64,000 nt of DNA from Chamaecrista fasciculata (taxonomy: Eukaryota > Streptophyta > Magnoliopsida > Fabales > Fabaceae). Below the pieces are notes generated by a model. The model did no database searches and was not told the DNA's origin. It saw nothing but the letters and a program-made list of their open reading frames with translations. The stretch is from positions 4,186 through 68,185 of the forward strand of contig QANZ01044994.1 of assembly GCA_003254925.1 (NCBI GenBank). Direction: 5' to 3'. Positions within the stretch are counted from its first letter, which is position 1. Each line of letters begins with the position of its first letter. Position numbers and translations under genes: made by a program. Shown here in pieces: positions 44,817-57,485 of this stretch.

Positions 44817-45382
44817 AAGGTGTGAATGAATAATGATCTCCTAAGGGGTTTATATACACATAGTGTGATGGATGACGGCATACAATGTAAGAAAATGGGT
44901 TGATGAATTGCATTACACCTCTTGAATTTTAGTTAATATGCAAAAAAATCCATTAAACTTTGAAAAGTGACCAAATGCCTTTAAATGTTTTATTTTATGC
45001 AAGTCTTGTGCACAAAATTAAAAGTTTTAGGAGTCTTTCATAATTTTTTTAAGTTGAAAGGGTGTTTTTTTTTACAATGACTAAAGTTTTCAACAAAGAA
45101 AATATGTGCTTTTCCTTAATTATTCATGTATATTCATTGCTATACCATTTCTTGTTATGGGAGGGAGGAAAACTGATGCATGCATGCATGCATATTAGGA
45201 AGGTACGTAACTTTCTTGACAAGTCAGGGTTTTTTATTTTTGAATTTAGATTATTTTTCAAAAATGGATTTGATTTTTTTTTTTAATATATTTGTATGTG
45301 GAAAATTATTAAACCATAATTACTTCATAATTGTTGGTACCATCTGGATCGTTCTTATCTTTTATAATTTTTAAATGGTGAG

Positions 45383-45424
<42 letters not shown>

Positions 45425-46735
45425 ATCCGCTCCATATCCAGTTGGCCTTGTTTTTGTTCACAACTTTATTACCCTTCCATTTCCTGCTTCGACTAATTAG
45501 AGGGTCATTGGAATGTAAATATATGACTCATAATTACGTGGAATTAGACCTTTTAAAAACAAACCATATTAATCACATGTGTATATACAGTTCATTATTA
45601 TTAAAAGAGGAAGAAAATTGAGTGTGTTCCCTCGATAATTTAAACAATGCCTTTAATTATTCAATATAGATGTTAAATTGATATTTTGACAAATAAAAAA
45701 TATTTTTTTCTGTTTTAATTTTGAAATTTAAATACATGTTTGTTACGGATGCATTTTATTTTCTTGGACAGTCATAGAATAGTTAAAATTTTGATCTCCT
45801 AATAAATTCATTATATTTCTTGATATTTTGGGTGATTAAAATTGGCCGATATTCAACGAATTTCTAATTAACTTTGTCGAAGTTCATCATTCGGTAAATG
45901 CATTTCAGTATTTCTTAATATTTGAATATACATAAGATTGAGTGCGTTTCCTCAGTGATTTCAACAATAATTAGTTAAGGACAAATTCTATATATATAGA
46001 GTATTAAATTGATATATATTCTCACTAGGGAAAAATAATCTCTTTATTTTAATTTTGTGAAATTTAAATAATTTTTTGTTACAGATACATTCTCTGCTTG
46101 GCAAATGGCAAGTTATAATAGTTAATTAAGGTTTTAAATCTCCTAATTAACAAATATGTATTTTTCCATCGAAAGAAAAAAAAATATGTATTTCAAGATT
46201 AATAAATTATTATTTTAAAAAGATTTATATTTTTTTAATATCATCTTTACACCAAATATGCAAATGAAATAGATTAATGTATATATATAATAATTAAATG
46301 CACAACCTTTAAGTAAATACTCAATTTAGAGCATCCTAAGATTTTGTCGTATTTTATTTATATTATTTAAGGAAAAATTGTATAACAAATATCGCAAGTT
46401 CGCAATCCTAATCCTCTCCCCATAACACTTTGAAAATATGACTGGATAAATATATTGTTTAAGTTAATCCAAAACCAAAAGTGCAAGGATTGGATTTTGT
46501 TCCTACTTAATTACTTATGGGTAAGTCGAACGTGAAGGGTAATTAAATACCAATAAGTAAAGAGGTGTGTTTATTGGGCAATTTAGCTGGTTTTAAATAA
46601 TTTTAATTGAATATTGTTCTCATCAGTTTGATATTTTTTTAATTGATCGAGTAAATACAAATAATTTTTTTAGTCAAATTAAACCAAAATAATAGATAAC
46701 GGTTTGTTTCAAATTAAACCGAAATGGATAATCTT
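44817..46735. other. AT-rich intergenic DNA
   Basis: Promoter side of the F-box gene followed by AT-rich sequence with a (TA)n run at 45392-45421 and 'tgca' repeats at 45178-45192. Two segments beginning 'ttgagtgtgttccctcgat' (45619) and 'ttgagtgcgtttcctcagtg' (45938) are diverged copies of one roughly 250-base unit. No gene recognised. Confidence 0.5.
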
Positions 46736-46936
46736 TCCAGTACTACACACCATGGTAGTTTGTTTCACTTTAGGAGAAAAAAAAATTAGAAAAGCACATT
46801 TTCTCAAATATATATTGATAAATCACAGTCTTCCACTCTAAAAAGCTCTATTACCTCAACTAATTAACAAGCCTTTTAACAGTAGTAAATTTTTTTTAAA
46901 AATGTCGGAACGTGTGTAACTTTAAAAAGAAAAAAA

Positions 46937-47472
46937 GTGAAAGGGTCATTTTGGTCCTAAATATATGTCATAATGTTCATTTTGGTCCATTATGTTTCAA
47001 AATGTTCAAATTGGTCCTAAATGTCAGCAAAATGTTTCATTTTGGTCTTAAATATTGGTAAATTGTTTCATTTTGGTCCCAAATTATTGAATTTGGTCAT
47101 TTTTCTCTCGTCTCTCATTTCAAATTTAAAGGACTTGTTAAGAAGAACTCGTAGCTCTGAATTCGTCGCATTCGAATTTGAAAAGAGAGATATGATCAAC
47201 TTTGCTTATTTGACCATGAAACGAGCTATCTACTTTTAGAACTGATTTGATCTCGTTTGCTAACGACCCTAACTGAATAGAGAAAGTACTATTTGAGAAT
47301 ATTACGTGACTCTAAACTCGTCACGTTTGAACTTGAAACGAGCAAATTTCAATAATTTGGTACCAAAATGAAACATTTTGCTAACATTTTGGACCAATTT
47401 GAACATTTTAAAACATAATGGACCAAAATGAACATTAGGACATACATTTAGGACTAAAATGATCCTTTAACC
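46937..47472. mobile_element. Mutator-type MITE in duplication copy 1
   Basis: Left 'gggtcattttggtcctaaat', right inverted 'ggatcattttagtcctaaat'. Flanks 'agaaaaaaa' on both sides (46928-46936 and 47474-47482 region) fit a 9-base TSD but are low complexity. Same family as 51463-51994. The short frames in it are mirror artefacts. Confidence 0.75.
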
Positions 47473-47525
47473 AAGAAAAAAAACTTAAAACATTATTTGC
47501 CTCATGTGACGGCTAAAATTTTAGG

Positions 47526-48030
47526 CAAGGTTATTAAAACCGGACCGGCCATTGAACCGGCCAAAGGAGGGGTTCAAGGTTCAATGGTTCAACCGGGGTC
47601 CAACCAGGGTCGGACCGTTGATAAATAAATAAATTAAAAATAATAAAAAAACCTATATATGATAAAATTTTAATTCAAATATTCATAATTAGGTTACAAA
47701 ATACAATTATAACATTAATATATTAATACAATTTTCATAAATTAACATGAATTAATATAGAGATAATCAATTTTCATAATGTTCAACAATATAATATCAT
47801 CAAGTGACATTTTATGATCACTTTCTCTATCTAATTTTGGTTCATAATCAACATTCTCTAATATTTGACCCATAATTATAAAAAAAAAAAGACAAAAAAA
47901 AAAGAAAATAAAAAAATAAACCAGGATCGGTTTGCCTCCGGTTCTCTATCTGGCCGGTTATTAAAACGACTCGGACCGGCCTAATGGCCGGTTCCCGGTT
48001 CAACCGTCCGGTCCGATTTTAATAACTCTG
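47526..48030. mobile_element. hAT-type MITE with 8-bp TSD
   Basis: Ends CAAGGTTATTAAAACCGGAC and, inverted, CAGAGTTATTAAAATCGGAC. Perfect 8-base flanks ATTTTAGG (47518-47525 and 48031-48038). The 8-base duplication and CA(A/G)(G)-type ends are those of hAT elements. 505 bases without coding capacity; the GC-rich ends ('gaccggcc', 'gaaccggcc') stand out in the AT-rich surroundings. Confidence 0.9.
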
Positions 48031-48221
48031 ATTTTAGGTGATGGAGCAAAGGTTTTCTTCATTTAATAATAGCCTATAAATATATTTAAAACCGATACAA
48101 ATTGCATAAATGAATATGAGTTAAAGTAAAATACATCCAATTATAAAGCTGAGAAGCTAGTATTATACTATTATACACTGAGACACATCCATATATGTAG
48201 AAACGAAACCTGTACAACTCT

Positions 48222-50093
48222 TCAACTAAACCCACCATACCAGTCATGAGCTCCCTTTAATGAACCAATAATAGCTGAAAGTGTAGCAACAACAGCCTGC
48301 AAAACACAGCTTCAAAAGGTTACTCATACTCATATCATATCATCTATCTCTCCTGAAATGTGAAACAATTATATTTTAAATGGAGTAATTGTATGGAGAG
48401 GTAAATAGTTTATGCAATCTATAAATTAAGTCTCCATATTTATATTTTATAAATTAAGAAAAGATTACTTAAATTTTAATATTAGAATAGATCCAATAAT
48501 TAAGAAGGGGATAACTCAAACATTAATCTCTCTAAACTGTCACCATTTAAAATAAACTCTATTTTTGAGAGTTTTAGTGAGAATGGAGAGGAGAAGAGAT
48601 TAATGGACACTAATAGAATGGAGTGGAGAGGATATTAATGGACTGAGTTGATATGTTGTTTGGGAGTTTTTAGCAAGGAAAGGAATGGACACATGATAAT
48701 CTTGCTAAATTAATAATATTTTATCCCTAAATTTGAAATAATTTTTTACATTTTGGTCCCTAAATTTGTACTAAATAATATTAGGGTTTGAAAGATCAAT
48801 AATATTAATAAAATCATGGGGTATAATTGTCTTAAAAAATTTTAACGTTGTCCACTCCATCCTTGGCCCCCCCAATTTGGGGTGCCAGCAAAAATTAGAT
48901 TTTGTAGTGTCAAGGGGTGCTTTAGAGGCACCCCTTGTCTATTCCTCTCCTCCCTAAAAAAATATCAAAACAACGATTTTTAATGTTTTGTCTCTTCCAC
49001 TCCTTTCCATTCTCCCCTTGACACCCCATCCAAACACACCCTAAGAGATCTAGGAAGGCCCCTTTCCCTCTTCTTGAAAAATACTTTTTTATTTTTTTTT
49101 AAAAAATCATAAGCTTATTTGATAATACAATTTTTTAGAAAAAAAGTTTTAACATGTAAAAAGCAAAATGATGTTTTAAGAGCACAAAGAATAAAAACAA
49201 ATCTGAAATTTTTATGCTCTTTTTTTTGTTGTGACAAGTTAAGGATTAATCCTCCGCGAATCTGAGCTCCATTTAAGGGTCTACCGTTGGCCAATCAGTT
49301 GCTGCATACACAAGGCGAGATTTGAACTCCCGACACTTGCTTAAATAAACAACCTAATGAGTTGACCACTAGACTAACCAGAATTAATACTACAACATTG
49401 TGAAGTATTTCCTTTTGGAAAACAGGTTAAATTTGAACATGCATGGCAGCACTGCCAAATACATATATATATATATATATATAATTATATATATATAGAA
49501 CTTGGAAATGAAACATTATTCAATTTAAAAAAGACAAGAAAAAAGAGGATCACTTACAGCAATTGTACAAGCAGCATATCCGGGTTTCTCTCTGTAGTCT
49601 ATTGATCTTCCAGAACAGAGCAGAATTATTGCCCCAACAAACCATGGAATTGCAGCAAGAAAGAAACCTATTATAAACCTTCACAAGAGTGGAAATCTTA
49701 TTTTGTACAATCAATTATAGGGTTGGAATTCTAAATTTTTATGTTTAGAAAAAGGACTAATAGCTATCAGGGGGTCAATTACAATTTGCCCATGATATTC
49801 TTACAAGATGTCATTAATTCACTAGTTAAGACCAAAATAAAAACAAATAAACTTATTGGTGGATGAATCACATCAACATCCCAGTTGGTCACAAAATGAA
49901 TTATGGGTATAGAATCAGAATTAAATTTTAGCCTTGATTAGTGATATCAATAAATAATAAAATGATGGCCATACTACAGTACAATATGAAAGTATAAGCC
50001 TATACAAAAATTTCACTTACAGGCACCAGCCACAACCGAGACCAAAGCAAGGAAGTGGGCGTTCTATTACATATCTTCCTTCGACAACAGTCC
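48222..50093 (-). pseudogene. Second copy of L18ae-like exons 2-4, without exon 1
   Basis: Exon 2' 50093-50021, exon 3' 49678-49558 and exon 4' 48296-48222 keep their splice sites and an open frame: 'GTVVEGRYVIERPLPCFGLG', 'FIIGFFLAAIPWFVGAI'-type membrane segment, then 'AVVATLSAIIGSLKGAHDW'. Differences from the main gene: the CCGLG motif has become CFGLG, exon 3' has one extra codon (SGRSIDY), and the stop after HDW is lost, adding YGGFS. No Pro-rich first exon lies upstream of it. It sits downstream of the complete gene on the same strand, so it could be used as an alternative 3' end after read-through, or be a decaying copy. Confidence 0.75.
49222..49383 (-). mobile_element. tRNA-derived SINE
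   Basis: On the minus strand it begins GGTTAGTCTAGTGGTCAACT (box A TAGTCTAGTGG), has a box B 'gggagttcaaatctc', continues with a tRNA-unrelated part ending 'ccttaacttgtcacaac' and an A-run tail. Duplication copy 2 lacks it at the matching place (near 53360), giving an empty-site comparison: it inserted after the duplication. No clean flanking duplication was read. Confidence 0.8.
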
Positions 50094-50440
50094 CTGAAAC
50101 AATTGCACAAATTAAAAGTAAACATTTCAAAAGCCTAGCGAGCAGCATAATGTAATTCCTTATTCAAGAAAGAAAATTAAAATATCATCACCAAAATTCA
50201 TATCCATCATAATCACAAACATAAAAATCCCAAATTCAGACATCAATGTCTATCACAATAAAGTATTTCTTTGAATACCATGGACAAGATTATAATGGTC
50301 ATGCATCCAGCTGTGCACAAGGATATTATGATGTCAACTTTTTTTTTTGGCTGCTTTTGCACCTATATATGCTATTGCAGTTTTTCATATATTGCTCAGA
50401 CAAAAGACTTGAAGAACTCAGTTAATTTTAAATCAAATAG

Positions 50441-51362
50441 TATACTATTTGAATCTTTTAGGAACGAAATATTATACTATTTTTTTCTTTTAAGACTAAA
50501 TGTATATTTTAATCTTTTAAGAACCAAGTTGTCAGCTCGGTGATCTTTCAGGAACTAAATTGTTAGTTTGCTCAATTATTTTCGGGAGCTAGTATTCAAT
50601 TATTCATCATGCATTACACCATTGAATATTGATCACATCGCTTACTGTGCATTATCAGAGCTGTTCTTAAAATTTATCAAGGAAACTCTAATTTTAAGGG
50701 TAGAAGACAAAAGACTGAAATTAAAGTTTGGAATACCTTGTTGCGTGGCCACATTCTGCATCTGCTTATCTAATGTAAAAGGGTAGGAGGGGCGTTTGCA
50801 AGAACAAAAACGAAAACATAAAAAGATGGGATATCAAAGAATATATGAAGAATCTCCTCTCTGATGTATAAAATATAGATCTTGCACAATACAACAAATC
50901 TTTCATCAGCCAGGCCGATTAATAATGTGTAAAAAGTATATCTAAATTTGCATCTCAGTGTATGGTTGTTACAGTTTGAAAAGAAAAGCTGATGGGATCA
51001 AAGTGAGAAACATACGCCGAAGAAGTGGCTAAAAGTGGATAGGGAAAGAAGAGCCGGTTTGAATAGGTTTTTTATTTTAAATTTAAAAAATACTTTTTGA
51101 ATAAAAGTAAAAACTTTTATACACATGAAAATTTATTGGGATAACTTTTTTTAAAAAAAAAAATAGAATTTAAAAAAATAAAATAAAATCTTTAATTTCA
51201 ATTTTTTATAACTTTCAATTAAAACACTTATAAAATTATTCTTTTTATCAATTTTATTAATTAAAAGTATTTTTATCTTTTTTCATTTAAACAATTTTCA
51301 TAATTAAAAGTAACTTTATTTAATAATACCCAAATATAATAATAATAATAATAATAATAATG

Positions 51363-51434
<72 letters not shown>

Positions 51435-51462
51435 CAATTAAAAGACCTTTTTAAAAAATTTA
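50441..51462. other. Intergenic DNA between the duplicate copies
   Basis: No gene recognised. 50450-50580 resembles the repeat at 15330-15560. An (AAT)n microsatellite of about 95 bases occupies 51336-51430. Confidence 0.5.
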
Positions 51463-51994
51463 GGTCAAAGGGTCATTTTGGTCCTAAATGTATGTTCTAA
51501 TGTTCATTTTGGTCCATTATGTTTCAAAATGTTCAAATTGGTCCTAAATGTTGGCAAAATGTTTCATGTTGGTCCTATATATTGGTAAAATATTTCATTT
51601 TAGTCCCAAACTATTAAATTTTATCATATTTCTCTCGTCTCTCATTTCAAATTCAAAGAACTTGTTAAGAGAAACTTGTATCTCTGAATTCGTCATATTT
51701 CAATTTGAAACAAGAGAGGTATTTGTTTGTCTGACTATGAAATGAGCAGTCTACTTTTAGAACCAATTTGACTTTGTTTGCTGGATAGTTCTAACCGAAT
51801 AGAAAAATTACTCTTTGAGAACAATACGTAGTTCTAAACTTGTCGTGTTTGAACTTGAAATGAGTCATATTCAATAGTTTGGGACCAAAATGAAATAGTT
51901 TGCCAATATTTAGGACCAATTTGAACATTTTAAAACATTATGGGCAAAAATAAACATTAGGACATACATTTAGGATTAAAATGACCCTTTAACC
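51463..51994. mobile_element. Mutator-type MITE with 9-bp TSD
   Basis: Left GGTCAAAGGGTCATTTTGGT, right inverted GGTTAAAGGGTCATTTTAAT. Perfect 9-base flanks AAAAATTTA (51454-51462 and 51995-52003). Same family as 46937-47472, with inner 'tttctctcgtctctcatttc' and inverted counterparts. Confidence 0.9.
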
Positions 51995-52769
51995 AAAAAT
52001 TTATAAATAAAGTACCTTTTTTAAAAAACTTGTCCAAAATGAAATAGAAGATTGGGATAAAAGTTATGTAATCAATGTGCAAACCAGCAAGTTACAAATT
52101 GGAGTTTCAAAAAATTGAAATTTAAAATATAATTAAATTGTTTATTTATTTTTCTTGCCTAATTATATTAAATCAATATTATACTTATATATGATTTTGA
52201 GGACAGACCCAAAGAGATATATAAAAGGATAAATATACTTTTTAAAAAATTAAAATTACTCAAATTGGCAGTATGGTATAAATAAATACATACAGATCAA
52301 TTTGACATTTTTGTTGTTTTTCAGTTTTTCTTATATATATATACATGACCAAAATATCACAGCTAAAAAGTGGGATCTAGCCTTGGTTATCTAATGACGG
52401 CTGTTATAATCGTCGCTAAATGCACGGAATTTTGAGATGTACTAACGGTTTGAACTGGTGGGATTAAAACTCTCGTTAAGTGAAAAGAAAAAAGGAAAAA
52501 AGAAAAGGAGGACTAACACTTATCCCCAATAAAGGTCTTTCTTTTTTCTATTAGTATTTGGTGATATGTTATACTTATAATCACAAGGCTAGAAATTGCT
52601 TTTTAGTGTCAAAATTGTCAATAAGGTTTGCCAATACACGAAAGGGCATGCAATAAAAAAATTTCTAAGATGCCTTAGAATTTCTGATGAATTCTAAGAC
52701 ATGAAAATACAGGTCCAAATAAAGAAATACAATTTTTCTTAATATTTCTTTAGAAGAGTGATCATCTCC
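51995..52769. other. AT-rich intergenic DNA
   Basis: No gene or element recognised. A motif 'cggctgttataatcgtcgct' near 52398 has a transposon-end look but no partner was found. Confidence 0.45.
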
Positions 52770-55450
52770 CCAGTACTACACACCATGGTAGAGTTTGTTT
52801 CACTTCAGAAGAAATTAGAAAAACACATTTTCACAAATATATATTGATAAATCACAGCCTTTCCCACTTCATATCTAGTGTGAAGTACATGATTGATTTC
52901 CCCTTTAAATAAAACCAATACAAAATGCATAAATGAATATGATTTAAAGTAAAATACACTCAATAATTATAAGCTTGAGAAGCTAAAACACTCAGACGCA
53001 TCCCATGTAGAAACCTGTACAACTCTTCATCTGAAGAGTACCTTACCAGTCATGAGCACCCTTTGTTGCACCAATAATAGCTGCAACTGTAGCAAGAACA
53101 GCCTGCAAAAATAGGTTCACAAGGTTAGTCATATCATATCACAAAGTAAGTCATTTCTCATGAATTGTGAAACAATTTGAAATAAACTCCAAGAGATTTA
53201 AGAGGTCCCTTTGACTCTCATCTTGAAAAATAATTTCCTATTTTTAAAAATAAAAAAAAAAATCAAAAACTTGTTTGATGATTTAACTTTTTTTAGAAAT
53301 TAACATGTAAAAAGAAAAATGATGCTTTAAAAGCACAAAGAATAAAAACAAATCTCAAGTTAAATTAATACTACAACAACGTGAAGTATTTCCTTTTGGA
53401 AAACAGGTTAAATTTGAACAAGGCACTGCCAAATTTATAAAGAACTTGGAAATGAAACATTTTTCAATTTAAAGAAGACAAGAAAAGCGGATCACTTACG
53501 GCAATTGTACAAGCAATATATCCAGGTTTCTCTCGGTAGTCTATTCTTCCAGAACAGAGCAGAATTATTGCCCCAACAAACCATGGGATTGCAGCAAGGA
53601 AGAAACCAATTATAAACCTTCACAAGAGTGGAAATCTTTCTATAATCAACAACCCGATATAAACAAACAAAAGAGGCTGCTATTACCAGAGAGGACAAGA
53701 AGGGAAAAAACTTGCAACCAAACATGTTATAAATGAAAAACAAAGACTTCAACTGTTCCTGCATGTATGTAATAAAACAATATAAAAGAAGGTAAAACGT
53801 CTACCAGAAGTGCTCACCATCATGCTCATACAATCAGGTAACTCAGATTGAAACCATTCAACCTAATTTGAGTTACTCGTCACTAATGAAGAAAAATATT
53901 CCCACTCAATGCAGAACTAAGCACAATGTAAGAGCTGTTAGTTACTCATGAGTTGCAGTATATATAATACTTGGAAAAAATTGAACTTGTGTTATCCGAA
54001 TCTTTGCCTCCAATTGTCCTCCCTAATTTATAAAATTACAATTGATTCCCCCAAAATCAATTAGTCGCGTTGCAATAATCCCCTATTATCTAAATTTAAA
54101 ATTTCATCTAAATAAAAGTACTAAAATACCCTTCCTTTCCCCCCNTCTTTTCATTCCATTTATCAATGGCTTTCATCAACCCTTAATCAAGTTGGTTTTC
54201 TTTCTAAGATATTCTTCACTATACCGTATATAGTTAAAGGGTTATTTATAAAATTTGATAGATTGCTTTAACAAAATGAAGAATGAGACAAAAGGGAAGG
54301 CTTCCAATTTTATAGGGTTGGAATTCTATATTTATGTTTGAAAAAAGGACTTATTGCTATTAGGGGGTTAATTACAGTTTGTTTTAGGTTAGAGGAGACA
54401 TTGCTATTGGAGGCAAAGATTAAGGTAGGTAAGTACAATTTTCCCATGATATTTTTACAAGATGTCATTAATTCACTAGTTAAACCAAAATAAAAACAAA
54501 TAAATTTATTGGTGTGAATCACATCAATAGCCCAGTTGTTGACAAAATGAATTATGGATATGGAATCAGAATAAAATTTTAGCCTTGATTAGTGATCTCA
54601 AAATAAAATAAAATGATGGCCATACTATACAATATCATGGTTCTGGTCAAAATAATGACCCCGCCTTTTTTTTCCTTTCTATTTTCCTCTCTTTGGGAGC
54701 GGGAAGGAAGGTGGGGTCGAGTGGGGTGGAGTGGAGTGAGTGCAATGCAATAACAAAGAAAAACTGATAGCAACAATAGATGCAAACAGCAGAAAAACCA
54801 GAGCAGGTTTCCTAGAAGGTGACAAAATACTGATATGCAAACAGCCATTCTACAAAAATTTCACTTACAGGCACCAGCCACAACCGAGACCACAGCAAGG
54901 AAGTCGGCGTTCTATTACAGGTCTTCCTTCAACAACAGTACCTGAAACAATTTCACAAAGGTAAACATTTCAAAAGCCTAGCAAGAAGCATAATGTAATT
55001 CCTTACCCTAGAAAGGAAATATCATCAGCATATTCATATCCATCATAATCACAAACATAAAAATCCCAACTAGGCATCATTATCTTCTCATATAACAGCT
55101 TTGCTTTTGTCATTTTCAAGCCAGAAAATAAAACCTTAAGACCCTTCACCAACCTTACTAGATACTATTAACATACAAATAAATAAATCCGCAACCGCAT
55201 CTGCAAAATGTAAGGGAACCAAAGAGCCAAAAGAAAATTAAGAGCATCACCATACAGTTCCCATATCAGACATCACAATGAAGTATATCTTTGAATACCA
55301 TAGACAAGATTAATGGTCATGCGTCCAGCTCTTGAAAAGGATATTATGATGTCAACTTTTTTTACTTGCTGCTTTTGAACCTATGCTATTGCAGTTTTTC
55401 AATTATTGCTCAGACAAAAAGACTGGAAGAACTCAGTTAATTTTGAACTA
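52770..55450. repeat. Partial duplication, copy 2 (part of the complete gene)
   Basis: The ancestral-looking copy, since it belongs to the complete L18ae-like gene. It has its own extra sequence relative to copy 1 in intron 2, at about 53650-54312 and about 54640-54840. These were not identified. Confidence 0.8.
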
Positions 55451-57485
55451 TAATCCTAGTATATAATGAGAATTGAACACATTACAGTTAGATGATCAGA
55501 TGATGTATTTCTAGGAGGATCCATAAAATACTGATAGATTACTACTGTCAAAATGGGACAAAACCTGCAGGCCGACTTGGTCTGCCCATTAAATGGGAAG
55601 GCTTGATGAGGCTAAAATAAGCTTGTTTAAACGAGTTGGGGAGAGCAATCTTTTTTAAAAAAGGTAATTACTTTAATGTTATTTTATATATTTTTTGTAT
55701 ATGTTTCTTTCTAGTTGTTATATGCATGTTATACTTTCACATTATTTTTGGTTTTAAGTATAATTTTCAATAAATAAATTAATTTTTAGAAAAAAAAATA
55801 ATTTATATAAATTTTCTTATATTATAATATCAAATAATTATATAATTACAATAATTATAAGTATGAAAGTTATAATATCACTCACAATAAGATTCATTGT
55901 ATGTATATTTTTCTTTCATAATATCACTATAATTTAACAAGGTTTAATTAAAAGAATTATAAAAATAAAAATAAAAAGTACTGGCTCACATGCCAGTCCA
56001 TTTATGCAGGCAGGTTGAGGAAGGACTTACGGGACCGTTTATGAACAGGCCACCCTCCCCTGCCCCACCTCGTTTGTATTTTAGCCCAGTCAATTTGACA
56101 CTACTAGCTAGTTTATATACATTTGGAGTTGAAAACACATGGAGTCCCGACCAAAGCTTTAACATACGGATTTTGAGCCAAAATATAATACCAACATCTT
56201 ACTTCGGAGCTTTTTTTCCTTAAAATGCAATTCTGTTCAGACATTAACTTCAATTAGCTCGCACCTACTCCATAATCATAAAAACAATTGACATTAATTA
56301 ATTATCCTGTATGGTTTGAAACCACCAATAAAGTTGTAGAGAGTTGCATAAAATCCATCAGTAGAAGCATAAGCTGTGAAAGGAATCGATGTCATCACTG
56401 CATTTATAGTGGCATCCTTTATTTTACCGTTCATATATCCACAGACAGTAACATATCAAAAAAGGGATGTTCTAAGAAAATAACCACAAGAGAATTTGAT
56501 ACAAATATTTTTCTTTTGTAATTCCAAAGTTCTCCTTCATGTGGGATTATTCAGAAGTCAAGCACAAACCAGCAACTACATCTGAAGCGTGATTAGGCAT
56601 ACACAATGAATCAATAAAACGTGTTTCCAAGAGAAAGAATAAAAGACTAGGCATACACAGTCACATAACAAGTAATCCAAGTGTTGAGGATATGAACGTT
56701 GAGACAAAATATGTATACAGATTACAGAGTGGAGGGTAAAATATGGTACACCAAGGATAATTGAGAAAATGTACTTAGTCCTTAAATTTGTCCTAAAATT
56801 ATGATTTAGTATTAGTCTTTAAATATTGAAAATACACTATTTGATGTCTGACTTTTTCACAAAAATCAACTATTTAGTCATCACCAAAAATATTTCAAAG
56901 ACTAGACGTTTAAAAAAAATCAGGGACTAAATGACAATTTTGGGACAAAGTGAGGAACTATAAAACAGGTTTACTCAAGGATAATCGCTACTAGGCGATC
57001 GATTAAGGAAAATTTCAAAGCCGGTTCAAACTAGAGCAAAGAGAAGAGAAAATCACGCCCAAAATTCTCGAAAAATCAACAAACCTAACAAGCTAAATTG
57101 AAGTCAAATCTTTGAGCAGCAATAAGCTGGATCCAACACAACCTAGACCATTTGGTTGAATGAATTTTGGATTTGAAACTGAACAATAGTGATGACCAAG
57201 CAGCAATAATGAAATCAGTGAAAATCGAAAAAGGAAGGAAGAGAGACAGTGAGAAGAATGAATACCCGGCGGAATGGCTTGGTAGCCACGAGCGTAATAG
57301 GGGTCGAGGGCGCCAGGAGGCGGGACGGGCTGAGGGAAGCCGATCGGAGGCTGTTGTGATTCCGGCGGATAGCCGGAGACGCCTTGGAAAGTGCCGTACT
57401 GAGGAGGAGGGTATTGCTGCGGCGGCGGCGGCGGAGGATGGTGGTGGTCGCCGGAGAGAGCTCTAGCTTTGTCCTCTTCGCTCAT
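53043..57485 (-). CDS. 60S ribosomal protein L18a-like membrane protein
   Basis: Four exons: 57485-57266, 54941-54869, 53617-53500 and 53102-53043, GT-AG throughout, joining in frame to 156 codons. The N-terminus is His/Pro-rich ('MSEEDKARALSGDHHHPPPP') with 'YGTFQGVSGYPP' and 'IGFPQPVPPPG'. A Cys-rich 'RRLPCCGLGCGWCL' follows at about residues 84-97. Two hydrophobic segments come next, 'FIIGFFLAAIPWFVGAIILL' (about 99-118) and 'YIACTIAAVLATVAAIIGAT' (about 131-150), and the end is KGAHDW. Databases call this plant family L18ae-like, but it is a small two-pass membrane protein and not a ribosomal protein. Its biochemical role is not established. Intron 1 is 2.3 kb and contains a MITE (56762-56976). 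Exons 2-4 have a second copy downstream at 50093-48222. Confidence 0.9.
55451..56752. other. Intron 1 of the L18ae-like gene
   Basis: AT-rich, with no internal exon recognised. One GC-richer spot at 55985-56100 ('ccaccctcccctgccccacc') gives a short plus-strand frame without family resemblance. Confidence 0.5.
56762..56976. mobile_element. Small MITE in intron 1 of the L18ae-like gene
   Basis: Inverted termini: left 'gagaaaatgtacttagtcct', right inverted 'gagtaaacctgttttatagt', with inner 'tttgtcctaaaat' mirrored by 'attttgggacaaa'. Perfect 9-base flanks AAGGATAAT (56753-56761 and 56977-56985). Confidence 0.8.

Larger units (their letters stand above)
46736..50440. repeat. Partial duplication, copy 1 (L18ae-like exons 2-4 region)
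   Basis: Matches 52770-55450 from 'cagtactacacaccatggta' at the left to 'gaactcagttaatttt' at the right, with exons, introns and 3' flank in the same order. Copy 1 has extra insertions: a MITE (46937-47472), a hAT-type MITE (47526-48030), an extra segment (about 48560-49036) and a SINE (about 49222-49383). Copy 2 lacks all of these at the matching points. Confidence 0.85.

Noticed and set aside
52380-52480. Possible CACTA-type transposon end
   Set aside because: No CACTA terminus, subterminal repeat series or inverted partner found.
57167-57466. Plus-strand frame rich in Arg/Gly/Glu/Ala
   Set aside because: Antisense shadow of the Pro-rich first exon of the L18ae-like gene.
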